Positions 1 to 7,838 of a stretch of 12,273 nt of DNA are shown here, in pieces. The DNA is from an uncultured Lachnobacterium sp. (GTDB lineage Bacteria > Bacillota > Clostridia > Lachnospirales > Lachnospiraceae), in the NCBI GenBank assembly GCA_900552085.1, contig URYB01000051.1:1-12273 (forward strand). The letters are read 5' to 3'. The number at the start of each line of letters is the position of its first letter. Position 1 is the stretch's first letter. The notes under the pieces were generated by a model that worked only from the letters and a program-made list of their open reading frames with translations, had not been told where the DNA came from and ran no database searches. The position numbers and the translations under genes were made by a program.

Positions 1-825
1 TACCGCAATCTGGTATGCTCTATCGATTCTTCCGCACCGGAAAGTATTCATTTATGTGACTTCCCGAAGGTGGATGAGAAGATGATCGACAAGGATCTTG
101 AGCAGGCAATGGATGAAGTACTCAAGATTGTTGTTATGGGTCGTGCCTGCCGTAACAGTGCAAACATCAAGAACCGTCAGCCAATCGGTCAGATGTACGT
201 CAAAGCACCGGAAGTTCTGAGTGATTTCTATGTAGACATCATTGCAGACGAGCTGAATGTGAAGAATGTAAGCTTTACCGATGATGTGAGCAGCTACACA
301 GATTATCAGTTCAAACCGCAGCTTCGTACCGTAGGACCAAAGTACGGCAAGTATCTGAAACAGATTCAGGCCGCACTTGCAGAGCTGGATGGAAACAAGG
401 CGATGGCAGAACTGAAAGCAAACGGTTGTCTGAAACTTGACAGTGTGAGTGATGAGGTTGTATTATTAGAAGAAGATTTGCTCATTACCATGACACAGGC
501 AGAAGGATTTGTAACGGAAGGCGATAATTACGTTACCGTTGTTATGGATACGAAATTAACTCCGGAACTGATCGAGGAAGGATTTGTCCGTGAATTGATC
601 AGTAAGATCCAGACGATGAGAAAAGAGGCTGGATTCGAAGTTATGGATCATATTGCAGTATCTTATACCGCAGATGAGAAGGTAACTGGTATTTTCGAGA
701 AGTATGGAGATGAGATTCGTTCCGAGGTACTTGCCGATAAGATTACAGCAGGAACATTGACCGGATACGAGAAAGAATGGAGTATCAATGGCGAGAAAGT
801 AACACTTGCTGTAGAAAAACAATAG
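1..825 (+). CDS. ileS: isoleucyl-tRNA synthetase, C-terminal part (5' truncated by window)
   Basis: This is the last 274 codons of an open frame that runs in from before the window. IleRS charges tRNA-Ile with isoleucine in the cytoplasm. The visible part begins in the linker to the anticodon-binding domain, with a run like HLCDFPKVDE followed by GRACRNSANIKNRQP, a hallmark of class Ia IleRS, at about residues 48-62 of the fragment. The tail contains LTPELIEEGFVRELISKIQ and KEAGFEVMDHI and ends without the CxxC...CxxC zinc module found at the end of E. coli-type IleRS. That architecture is known from the eukaryote-like type 2 IleRS group. The catalytic HIGH and KMSKS motifs lie upstream, outside the window. 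The gene stops with TAG and is closed by a strong terminator a few bases later, so it is not cotranscribed with glgP. Family assignment is secure; the type 2 assignment is from the C-terminus only. Confidence 0.93.
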   Translation, partial: YRNLVCSIDSSAPESIHLCDFPKVDEKMIDKDLEQAMDEVLKIVVMGRACRNSANIKNRQPIGQMYVKAPEVLSDFYVDIIADELNVKNVSFTDDVSSYTDYQFKPQLRTVGPKYGKYLKQIQAALAELDGNKAMAELKANGCLKLDSVSDEVVLLEEDLLITMTQAEGFVTEGDNYVTVVMDTKLTPELIEEGFVRELISKIQTMRKEAGFEVMDHIAVSYTADEKVTGIFEKYGDEIRSEVLADKITAGTLTGYEKEWSINGEKVTLAVEKQ

Positions 826-832
826 AATATAT

Positions 833-867
833 GGGGGCAAAGCAAATCGCTTCGCTCCCTTTTTTTT
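833..867 (+). terminator. intrinsic terminator of ileS
   Basis: An 11-bp stem (833-843 with 849-859, one A-C mismatch and one G-U pair) with a 5-base loop is followed directly by eight T residues (860-867). It lies 7 bases after the ileS stop codon and separates ileS from glgP. Confidence 0.9.
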
Positions 868-920
868 GTAATGAGAAATTTTCTTAAAGTTTATGTGGAA
901 ACAATGTAAAAGTATCATAG

Positions 921-926
921 AGGAGG
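921..926 (+). promoter_or_regulatory. glgP ribosome binding site, decides the start
   Basis: A perfect AGGAGG sits 5 bases before the ATG at 932. An ATG 39 bases further upstream (893) is in frame but has no Shine-Dalgarno sequence, so 932 is chosen as the start. The stretch between the ileS terminator and this site (868-920) is AT-rich but I see no convincing -35/-10 pair; TATCAT at 913-918 would put the transcript start on top of the ribosome binding site. Confidence 0.85.
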
Positions 927-931
927 AAAAC

Positions 932-3400
932 ATGAGAGATAAAGTGTTCAGTAAAAAGGAATTTATCAAAGCAATTACAGAAAACGTAAAGACCATGTAT
1001 CGTAAGACTTTGAAAGAAGCAAGCCAGCAGGAAATTTTTCAGGCGGTTTCGCTTGCAGTAAAAGACATTATCATGGACGAGTGGATGGCAACCCAGCAGG
1101 TTATCGAGCATGATGATCCAAAGACCGTTTACTATATGTCTATGGAGTTTTTGATGGGCCGTGCTTTGGGAAATAACCTGATCAATCTTTGTGCATACAA
1201 AGAAGTGAAGGAAGCATTAGAAGAAATCGGTCTTGATATCAGTGTCATCGAGGATCAGGAACCGGATCCGGCACTTGGTAATGGTGGTTTAGGACGTTTG
1301 GCAGCCTGCTTTATGGATTCCCTTGCAACACTTGGCTATGCCGCTTATGGATGTGGTATCCGCTATCGTTATGGTATGTTCAAGCAGCAGATTATCGATG
1401 GATTCCAGGTAGAAGTACCGGATAACTGGTTAAAGGATGGTTATCCATTTGAATTGCGCAGACCGGAGTATTGTTACGAGATCAAGTTCGGAGGACACGT
1501 AGAGCAGCTTCCATCTGAGGATGGTCAGCTTTCTTTCCAGCAGGTAGATTACCAGTCTGTACTGGCAGTACCATATGATATGCCAATCGTAGGATATGGC
1601 AATCATGTAGTAGATTCCCTGATAATCTGGGATGCACAGCCGAAGGAAGAGTTCAGTCTCGATTCTTTTGACCGCGGCGATTATGATCAGGCAGTGGAGC
1701 AGGAGAACCTTGCCCGCAACCTTGTTGAAGTATTATATCCAAATGACAACCATGTAAAAGGAAAGGAACTTCGCTTAAAGCAGCAGTACTTCTTCGTATC
1801 TGCAAGTATTCAGCGTGCCCTTGCAAGATTCAAAAAGCATCACAGTGATCTGCATGATCTGCCAAACAAGGTGACTTTCCAGATGAATGATACACATCCA
1901 ACCGTTGCAGTCGCAGAGTTGATGCGTATTCTTGTGGACGAAGAGAAACTTTTCTGGGATGAGGCATGGGATATTACCACACACTGTGTTGCTTACACCA
2001 ACCATACGATTATGGCAGAGGCTCTTGAAAAGTGGCCGAACGATATTTTCCAGAGATTACTTCCTCGTGTATACCAGATCGTAGAAGAAATCAACCGTCG
2101 TTTTGTACTTGAGATCCAGAACCGCTATCCGGGAAATGAGGAGAAAATCCGCAAGATGGCAATCCTCTATGATGGACAGGTAAAGATGGCAAATATGGCA
2201 ATCGTTGCAGGTTACTCTGTCAATGGTGTAGCAAGACTTCATACAGAAATTCTCGAGAAACAGGAACTTCGTGACTTCTATGAGATGTTCCCGGAGAAGT
2301 TCAATAACAAGACAAACGGTATTACACAGAGACGTTTCCTTGCACATGCAAACCCATTGCTTTCTGACTGGGTAACCAAGCATGTTGGAAAAGAGTGGGT
2401 GACAGATCTGTCAAAGGTTTCCGGACTGACTCCTCTGGCAAAAGATCCAAAGGCACAGGAAGAGTTTATGGAAATCAAGCATCAGAACAAAGTGCGTCTT
2501 GCAAAATACATTAAAGAGCACAATGGTATCGATGTAGATCCAAATTCTATTTTCGATGTACAGGTAAAGCGCCTGCATGAGTACAAGAGACAGTTGATGA
2601 ACATTTTACATGTTATGTATCTGTACAATCAGCTGAAAGCAAATCCAGATATGGATTTCTATCCAAGAACATTCATTTTTGGTGCAAAGGCAGCCGCAGG
2701 ATATCGTACAGCGAAAAAGACAATCAAGCTGATCAATTCCGTTGCTTATGTGATCAACAACGATCCATCCATCAATGGCAAGATCAAGGTTGTATTTATT
2801 GAGGATTATCGTGTATCTATCGCAGAGTGGATCTTTGCTGCAGCTGATGTCAGTGAGCAGATTTCTACTGCAAGTAAGGAAGCATCCGGAACCGGTAATA
2901 TGAAGTTCATGTTAAATGGCGCAATTACAATCGGAACCATGGATGGCGCCAATGTTGAGATGTACGAGGAAGTTGGCGCAGACAATATATTTATCTTTGG
3001 TATGAGCGCAGATGAGGTCATTGCGCATGAGAACAACAGAGATTACAATCCGGTAGATATTTACAATAATGATCCGGAAATCCGCCAGGTACTCAACCAG
3101 CTTGTAGATGGAACCTACTCACAGAATGATCGTGAGTTGTTCCGTGAACTTTACAATGCGCTGTTAAATCCACAGCAGGGACAGGTGGCAGATCGTTACT
3201 TTATTCTTGCTGACTTCCGTGCATACGCAAATGCACAGAAGAAGATTTCTGCATATTACCAGAACAAGAGCGCATGGGCAAAATCAGCAATCTTAAATGT
3301 TGCACATGTAGGAAAATTCTCATCAGACAGAACCATTCAGGAATATGTAGATGATATTTGGAAATTGGATAAGATCACTGTAAATATGTCAGGATTCTAA
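932..3400 (+). CDS. glgP: glycogen/maltodextrin phosphorylase
   Basis: GlgP (822 residues) removes glucose units from the non-reducing ends of glycogen or maltodextrins with inorganic phosphate, releasing glucose-1-phosphate; it is a cytoplasmic pyridoxal-phosphate enzyme of glycosyltransferase family 35. The length fits the bacterial family (about 800-840). Landmarks are the GNGGLGRLAACF glycine-rich segment at about residues 116-127, the MNDTHPTVAVAELMR block in mid-protein, the VKRLHEYKRQ block before the C-terminal Rossmann lobe, and the family signature EASGTGNMKFMLNG, in which Lys658 should carry the PLP Schiff base. No other glycogen gene (glgB, glgC, glgA, malQ) is in the window. The TraX-family gene starts one base after the stop, so the two are likely cotranscribed. 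Glycogen versus maltodextrin preference cannot be told from sequence reading. Confidence 0.97.
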   Translation: MRDKVFSKKEFIKAITENVKTMYRKTLKEASQQEIFQAVSLAVKDIIMDEWMATQQVIEHDDPKTVYYMSMEFLMGRALGNNLINLCAYKEVKEALEEIGLDISVIEDQEPDPALGNGGLGRLAACFMDSLATLGYAAYGCGIRYRYGMFKQQIIDGFQVEVPDNWLKDGYPFELRRPEYCYEIKFGGHVEQLPSEDGQLSFQQVDYQSVLAVPYDMPIVGYGNHVVDSLIIWDAQPKEEFSLDSFDRGDYDQAVEQENLARNLVEVLYPNDNHVKGKELRLKQQYFFVSASIQRALARFKKHHSDLHDLPNKVTFQMNDTHPTVAVAELMRILVDEEKLFWDEAWDITTHCVAYTNHTIMAEALEKWPNDIFQRLLPRVYQIVEEINRRFVLEIQNRYPGNEEKIRKMAILYDGQVKMANMAIVAGYSVNGVARLHTEILEKQELRDFYEMFPEKFNNKTNGITQRRFLAHANPLLSDWVTKHVGKEWVTDLSKVSGLTPLAKDPKAQEEFMEIKHQNKVRLAKYIKEHNGIDVDPNSIFDVQVKRLHEYKRQLMNILHVMYLYNQLKANPDMDFYPRTFIFGAKAAAGYRTAKKTIKLINSVAYVINNDPSINGKIKVVFIEDYRVSIAEWIFAAADVSEQISTASKEASGTGNMKFMLNGAITIGTMDGANVEMYEEVGADNIFIFGMSADEVIAHENNRDYNPVDIYNNDPEIRQVLNQLVDGTYSQNDRELFRELYNALLNPQQGQVADRYFILADFRAYANAQKKISAYYQNKSAWAKSAILNVAHVGKFSSDRTIQEYVDDIWKLDKITVNMSGF

Positions 3401-3401
3401 A

Positions 3402-4202
3402 ATGGAAAATAATGTGATGAACAATCAGTCAGTAGCCGGAGAACGTGGAATCTCCGGCTACTGGCTTAAAATGATCGCAGTAATTACGATGTTCATTGAC
3501 CATTCAGCAGCCACGATTCTGGAACGTATTCTGGAACAGATGCCTTCCTGGGCGCCGGTCACCGTGGATAACTTGGAACAGTGGTACCGGCTGGATCTGT
3601 TGTTGCGTGGAATCGGTCGCATGGCATTTCCAATCTATTGTTTTTTGCTTGTTGAGGGATTTCATTATACACACAGTCGCAGAAAGTATGCATTCCGCCT
3701 GTTTGTGTTTGCTTTGATCTCGGAAGTGCCGTTTGATATGGCACTCAATCAGAGCGTGCTGGAATTGTCTTATAACAATGTGTTTTTTACACTGTTTCTC
3801 GGACTTTTGGTAATTATGGCGGCAGACTGGGTGATGGAACATTTTTCCTCAGACAAAATGACAAGTGAAATCGGACGGATTATTTTGCTTGTAGTGATTG
3901 GAATCGTGGGATGTGCACTTGCCTCCTATGTGTTTTCCTGTGATTACGGAGCAAGTGGTGTGATCGCGATTTATATCATGTATTTATTAAGGAAAAACCG
4001 GGAACTGGGATTTGCATTTGCTGTTATTTCACTTGGTATGCTGTCTGGTTCGTTAGAACTTCTGGCATTACTCATGCTGGTTCCGCTGCATTTATATAAT
4101 GGAACAAGAGGAAAACAGCACAAGTATTTCTTTTATGCCTTCTATCCGCTGCATCTACTTTTGCTGGCACTGATCGCATGGGGATTGGGCTTAGGTATTT
4201 AG
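3402..4202 (+). CDS. TraX-family integral membrane protein
   Basis: A 266-residue hydrophobic protein. After a polar N-terminus of about 17 residues, ISGYWLKMIAVITMFIDH opens the first membrane segment (about 18-40), the typical start of TraX-family proteins. Further candidate segments lie at about 67-88, 96-115, 127-145, 157-178, 183-197, 203-231 and 242-266, giving seven or eight helices. The ending YFFYAFYPLHLLLL is also characteristic of the family. The founding member, F-plasmid TraX, N-acetylates pilin; chromosomal Firmicute members have no settled function but are plausibly membrane acyltransferases. No conjugation gene is nearby, so a conjugal role is unlikely. ATG 3402 is one base after the glgP stop, with AGGA at 3391-3394 inside the glgP end as a weak ribosome binding site; ATG 3417 is an in-frame alternative. 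A 16-bp hairpin lies just inside the coding region. Confidence 0.85.
   Translation: MENNVMNNQSVAGERGISGYWLKMIAVITMFIDHSAATILERILEQMPSWAPVTVDNLEQWYRLDLLLRGIGRMAFPIYCFLLVEGFHYTHSRRKYAFRLFVFALISEVPFDMALNQSVLELSYNNVFFTLFLGLLVIMAADWVMEHFSSDKMTSEIGRIILLVVIGIVGCALASYVFSCDYGASGVIAIYIMYLLRKNRELGFAFAVISLGMLSGSLELLALLMLVPLHLYNGTRGKQHKYFFYAFYPLHLLLLALIAWGLGLGI
3427..3466 (+). promoter_or_regulatory. 16-bp hairpin at the 5' end of the traX-like gene
   Basis: Bases 3427-3442 pair with 3451-3466 across an 8-base loop; all 16 positions pair, one of them G-U. The hairpin begins 26 bases after the glgP stop codon and 25 bases into the downstream gene. No T-tract follows on either strand, so it is not an intrinsic terminator. 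Possible roles are stabilising the 3' end of glgP mRNA, an RNase processing site, or modulating initiation of the downstream gene. The pairing is seen directly; the role is inference. Confidence 0.6.
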
Positions 4203-4212
4203 TTTGGAAAGC

Positions 4213-4241
4213 TTGCCTTTTTGGGGCGTTAAACGTATAAT
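4213..4241 (+). promoter_or_regulatory. sigma-A-type promoter for dnaE
   Basis: TTGCCT (4213-4218) and a perfect TATAAT (4236-4241) are separated by 17 bases. Transcription would start near 4248, giving a leader of about 31 bases before the dnaE ATG. The promoter lies in the short gap after the traX-like gene, where no terminator is visible, so readthrough from upstream is also possible. Confidence 0.65.
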
Positions 4242-4278
4242 GGAGACAGCGTTTTTAAGAGAGAAAGGAAGCAGTTTC

Positions 4279-7200
4279 ATGGCATTTGCACATCTTCATA
4301 CCCATACGGAATATTCCCTTTTAGATGGTTCCAACAAAATAAAAGAATATGTAGCCCGGGTGAAAGAACTGGGGATGAACAGTGCGGCAATCACGGACCA
4401 CGGTGTGATGTACGGCGTGGTGGAATTCTATAAGACGGCCAAGGCCGCAGGCATTAATCCGGTAATCGGCTGTGAAGTTTATGTGGCTCCAAATTCCCGT
4501 TTTGACCGGGAGACCAGCCATGGAGAGGACCGATATTATCATTTGATTCTCCTTGCGGAAAACAACAAGGGGTATGCGAACCTTATGAAGATCGTTTCCG
4601 TCGGTTTTACAGAGGGATATTATTACCGCCCAAGGGTAGATTTTGAGACTCTTGAAAAGTATCATGAGGGACTGATCTGTTTGTCTGCCTGTCTTGCCGG
4701 AGAAATCCCGCGTTATATCGTCCGCGGTTTTTATGAAGAGGCAAAGGAGATCGCGCAAAAGTATGTGAACTGTTTTGGAAAGGATAATTTTTTCCTTGAG
4801 TTGCAGGATCACGGAATCTCAGACCAGAAGCTTGTCAATCAGCAGCTGCTTCGGATGAGCCAGGAACTTGGAATTGGTCTTGTGTGTACAAACGATGTGC
4901 ATTACACATACGAAGAGGATGTGGAGGCACACGATGTCCTGCTTTGTATCCAGACCGGAAAGAAAATTACGGATGAGGACCGTATGCGCTACGAGGGCGG
5001 TCAGTTCTTTGTAAAAAGCGAGGAACAGATGCGGGCACTTTTCTCATATGCACAGGAGGCAGTAGACAATACCCAGAAGATTGCAGACCGCTGTCAGGTT
5101 ACTTTAGAGTTTGGCAATTATAAGATCCCAAAATATGAAGTGCCGGAAGGCTATGCATCAGCCAGTGAGTTTTTGCGGGCGTTGTGTGACAAGGGCTTTG
5201 CAGAAAAATATACGAACAATGCAGCCTATACCAAAGAACAGTGCGACGCCATCTATAAGGATATGGAATATGAGCTTGGTATTATAGAGACCATGGGCTT
5301 TGTAGAATATATCCTTATTGTTTGGGATTATATCAACTGGGCGAAGACACATGACTGCTGGGTAGGTCCGGGACGAGGTTCCGGTGCCGGAAGCCGTGTA
5401 TGTTACTGTACAGGAATCACGAATATCGATCCGGTACGTTACAATCTTCTGTTTGAGCGTTTCCTGAATCCGGAGCGTGTATCCATGCCGGATATTGACG
5501 TGGATTTCGAGTATGCGGAGCGTTCCCGCGTCATCGAATATGTAGCGGAAAAATATGGTCAGGATTCTGTGACGCAGATTGTGACATTCGGTACCATGGC
5601 GGCGAGAGGTGTCATCAAAGCGGTCGGAAAAGCGCTTGATTTCCCATATGCAGAGATGGACCGGCTGGCAAAGATGGTGCCGATGGAACTGAATATGACG
5701 ATCGATCGGGCACTTCAGGTAAATCCGGAGTTTCGCAGTGTTTATGAGGGAGATGCGCGGATGCATGAGCTCATTGATATGGCAAAGCGTCTGGAAGGAT
5801 TGCCGAACCATACTTCGGTGCATGCGGCGGGCGTCGTGATCTATCCGGGCGTTGCCAGTGATTATGTGCCGCTTGGCAGAGCGAGCGACGGCAGCCCGAC
5901 AGCAGAGTATAATATGGTGCAGTTAGAGGAACTGGGACTTTTGAAGATGGATTTCCTGGGCCTTCGAACCCTGACGGTGCTCAAAGATGCGGTAAAGAAT
6001 GTCAAAGCATCCAAAGGCATTGAGATTGATATCGATCACATTGATCTGAATGATAAAGAAGTACTGGATTTCATCGGTTCCGGAAAGACCCAGGGCGTGT
6101 TCCAGCTGGAGTCTGCGGGAATGCAGAACTTCATGAAGGAATTAAAACCACAGAATTTCGAGGACATTGTAGCCGGAATTTCTTTGTACCGGCCGGGCCC
6201 GATGGATTTTATTCCAAACTATATCAAAGGAAAGAATAATAAGGACACGATTTCCTATGTGACACCGGAACTGGAGTCGATCCTTGAACCGACCTACGGA
6301 TGTATCGTCTATCAGGAGCAGGTGATGCAGATCGTGCAGAAACTTGCCGGCTATACGATGGGGCAGGCTGATAATATCCGCCGTGCCATGAGTAAGAAAA
6401 AGCAGTATGCCATTGACGCCGAGCGGCAGAGCTTTGTGTATGGAGATGAAACGCGTGGCATTAAGGGATGCGTGGCAAATGGCATTGATGAAAAGGCTGC
6501 AAACAGTATTTACGACTCTATGGTAGACTTCGCCAAGTATGCGTTCAATAAGTCACATGCGGCAGCTTATGCGGTCATTTCCGTACAGACGGCATGGTTA
6601 AAATATTATTATCCGGTAGAATTTATGGCAGCCCTTATGACATCTGTCATTGATAACTCAGCAAAAGCCGCAGAGTATCTGTTCCACTGCAAGGATATGG
6701 GAATCCAGGTACTGCCACCGGATATCAATGTCGGACATGGCGAATTTACTGCAGAAGGAGAAAATGTCCGCTACGGTCTCTACGCCATCAAGGCTTTGGG
6801 ACGTCCGGTCATTGACAAAATTATCGAAGAACGTAAGATTGGAGGACCGTACCGTACATTGCAGGATTTCATCGAGCGCACCGCGGAGCGGGATGTCAAC
6901 AAGCGTGCTATTGAGAATCTGATCAAGGCGGGGGCGTGTGACAGTCTCGATGGGACGAGAAGGCAGATGACCATGGTCTATGCGTCAATCGTTGATCAGG
7001 TGGTACATCAGAAGAAAAATACGATGTCCGGGCAGATGAGCCTGTTTGATCTGGTCTCCGAGGAAGATAAAAAGGATTACGAAGTACAGTACCCGAATGT
7101 GGGTGAGTTCGACAAAGAGATGCTTCTGGGGTTTGAAAAAGAAGTGCTCGGCATTTATCTCAGTGGACACCCGCTCGAAGAGTACATGGATAAGATGAAA

Positions 7201-7776
7201 AAAAGTGTCACTGCAAATGCGCTGGATTTCATCCGTGAGGAAGAGACCGGGGCTGTCAAAGTGCAGGACAATGCACATGTGATCGTCGGTGGAATCATCA
7301 CGGCAAAGACTGTGAAATTTACCAGAAATAATAAGGCGATGGCATTCATTACGTTGGAGGATCTGACCGGAAATGTGGAGGTTATCATATTCCCGAAGGA
7401 CTATGAGAGATACAGTCGCTTTTTGAATGAAGACGCGAAGGTTTTTGTTGTCGGACATGCAACGGTAGAGGATGAGCAGAATGGTAAAATTATCTGTGAG
7501 CGCATCATTCCGTTTGACGATACACAAAGAGAAGTCTGGCTGCAATTCCCGACAAAAGAGGAGTATCTGGCACAGGAGCAGGAGCTGATGGCAAAACTTC
7601 ACGATTCCGATGGAAACGATGAGGTTGTCATTTATGTGGCAAATCCGAAAGCTGTAAAAAAACTCGGCAGAAACCTTACCGTTTGCGCAAATTCAGAGCT
7701 TTTGACCACTTTGACGAATTTTCTTGGCGAAAAAAATGTAAAAGTTATTGAAAAAAGCATTGAAAACCGCGCCTAA
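4279..7776 (+). CDS. dnaE: DNA polymerase III subunit alpha
   Basis: C-family DNA polymerase, 1165 residues, close to the full length of the family. An N-terminal PHP domain (about 1-280) opens with HLHTHTEYSLLDG. The palm contains PDIDVDF, giving Asp405 and Asp407, and MDFLG, giving Asp558, the three expected catalytic acids. FNKSHAAAYAVIS and LIKAGACDSL mark the finger and helix-hairpin-helix regions. QMSLF at 919-923 matches the QxxLF sliding-clamp binding motif, and an OB-fold follows (VGGIITAKTVKFTRNNKAM and VIIFPKDY). All nine metal-ligand positions of an active PHP exonuclease appear conserved. ATG 4279 is chosen because AAAGGAA lies 8 bases before it and the family starts just before HLHxH; an in-frame TTG at 4204 adds 25 unrelated residues. 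The gene has its own promoter and ends in tandem TAA stops. Many Clostridia also carry polC, which is not in this window. Confidence 0.97.
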   Translation: MAFAHLHTHTEYSLLDGSNKIKEYVARVKELGMNSAAITDHGVMYGVVEFYKTAKAAGINPVIGCEVYVAPNSRFDRETSHGEDRYYHLILLAENNKGYANLMKIVSVGFTEGYYYRPRVDFETLEKYHEGLICLSACLAGEIPRYIVRGFYEEAKEIAQKYVNCFGKDNFFLELQDHGISDQKLVNQQLLRMSQELGIGLVCTNDVHYTYEEDVEAHDVLLCIQTGKKITDEDRMRYEGGQFFVKSEEQMRALFSYAQEAVDNTQKIADRCQVTLEFGNYKIPKYEVPEGYASASEFLRALCDKGFAEKYTNNAAYTKEQCDAIYKDMEYELGIIETMGFVEYILIVWDYINWAKTHDCWVGPGRGSGAGSRVCYCTGITNIDPVRYNLLFERFLNPERVSMPDIDVDFEYAERSRVIEYVAEKYGQDSVTQIVTFGTMAARGVIKAVGKALDFPYAEMDRLAKMVPMELNMTIDRALQVNPEFRSVYEGDARMHELIDMAKRLEGLPNHTSVHAAGVVIYPGVASDYVPLGRASDGSPTAEYNMVQLEELGLLKMDFLGLRTLTVLKDAVKNVKASKGIEIDIDHIDLNDKEVLDFIGSGKTQGVFQLESAGMQNFMKELKPQNFEDIVAGISLYRPGPMDFIPNYIKGKNNKDTISYVTPELESILEPTYGCIVYQEQVMQIVQKLAGYTMGQADNIRRAMSKKKQYAIDAERQSFVYGDETRGIKGCVANGIDEKAANSIYDSMVDFAKYAFNKSHAAAYAVISVQTAWLKYYYPVEFMAALMTSVIDNSAKAAEYLFHCKDMGIQVLPPDINVGHGEFTAEGENVRYGLYAIKALGRPVIDKIIEERKIGGPYRTLQDFIERTAERDVNKRAIENLIKAGACDSLDGTRRQMTMVYASIVDQVVHQKKNTMSGQMSLFDLVSEEDKKDYEVQYPNVGEFDKEMLLGFEKEVLGIYLSGHPLEEYMDKMKKSVTANALDFIREEETGAVKVQDNAHVIVGGIITAKTVKFTRNNKAMAFITLEDLTGNVEVIIFPKDYERYSRFLNEDAKVFVVGHATVEDEQNGKIICERIIPFDDTQREVWLQFPTKEEYLAQEQELMAKLHDSDGNDEVVIYVANPKAVKKLGRNLTVCANSELLTTLTNFLGEKNVKVIEKSIENRA

Positions 7777-7788
7777 TAAGTATAAAAT
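7760..7788 (+). promoter_or_regulatory. putative sigma-A promoter for pfkA
   Basis: TTGAAA (7760-7765, inside the last codons of dnaE) and TAAAAT (7783-7788) are 17 bases apart. Transcription would start near 7795, about 44 bases before the pfkA ATG. No terminator separates dnaE from pfkA, so both readthrough and independent transcription are possible. Confidence 0.5.
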
Positions 7789-7838
7789 AAAACAGATTAA
7801 GGGAATTGATTATTATTTAATATATGGAGGATGTAACG

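Noticed and set aside
893..931. Upstream in-frame ATG adding 13 residues to GlgP
   Set aside because: No ribosome binding site before 893, whereas ATG 932 has AGGAGG at 5 bases; family N-termini also fit 932.
4226..4259. Imperfect inverted repeat around the dnaE -10 (TTAAACG with CGTTTTTAA)
   Set aside because: Needs two unpaired T residues and is AT-rich; too weak to call an operator.
4204..4278. Upstream in-frame TTG adding 25 residues to DnaE
   Set aside because: The stretch contains the promoter TTGCCT/TATAAT and encodes no family sequence; ATG 4279 has a ribosome binding site and sits just before the conserved HLHTH.
5158..5823. Long minus-strand open frame (221 codons) opposite dnaE
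   Set aside because: Shadow of the dnaE coding frame; no ribosome binding site or recognisable domain, composition typical of antisense translation.
6985..7602. Minus-strand open frame of 205 codons opposite the dnaE 3' part
   Set aside because: Shadow of dnaE with no family features.
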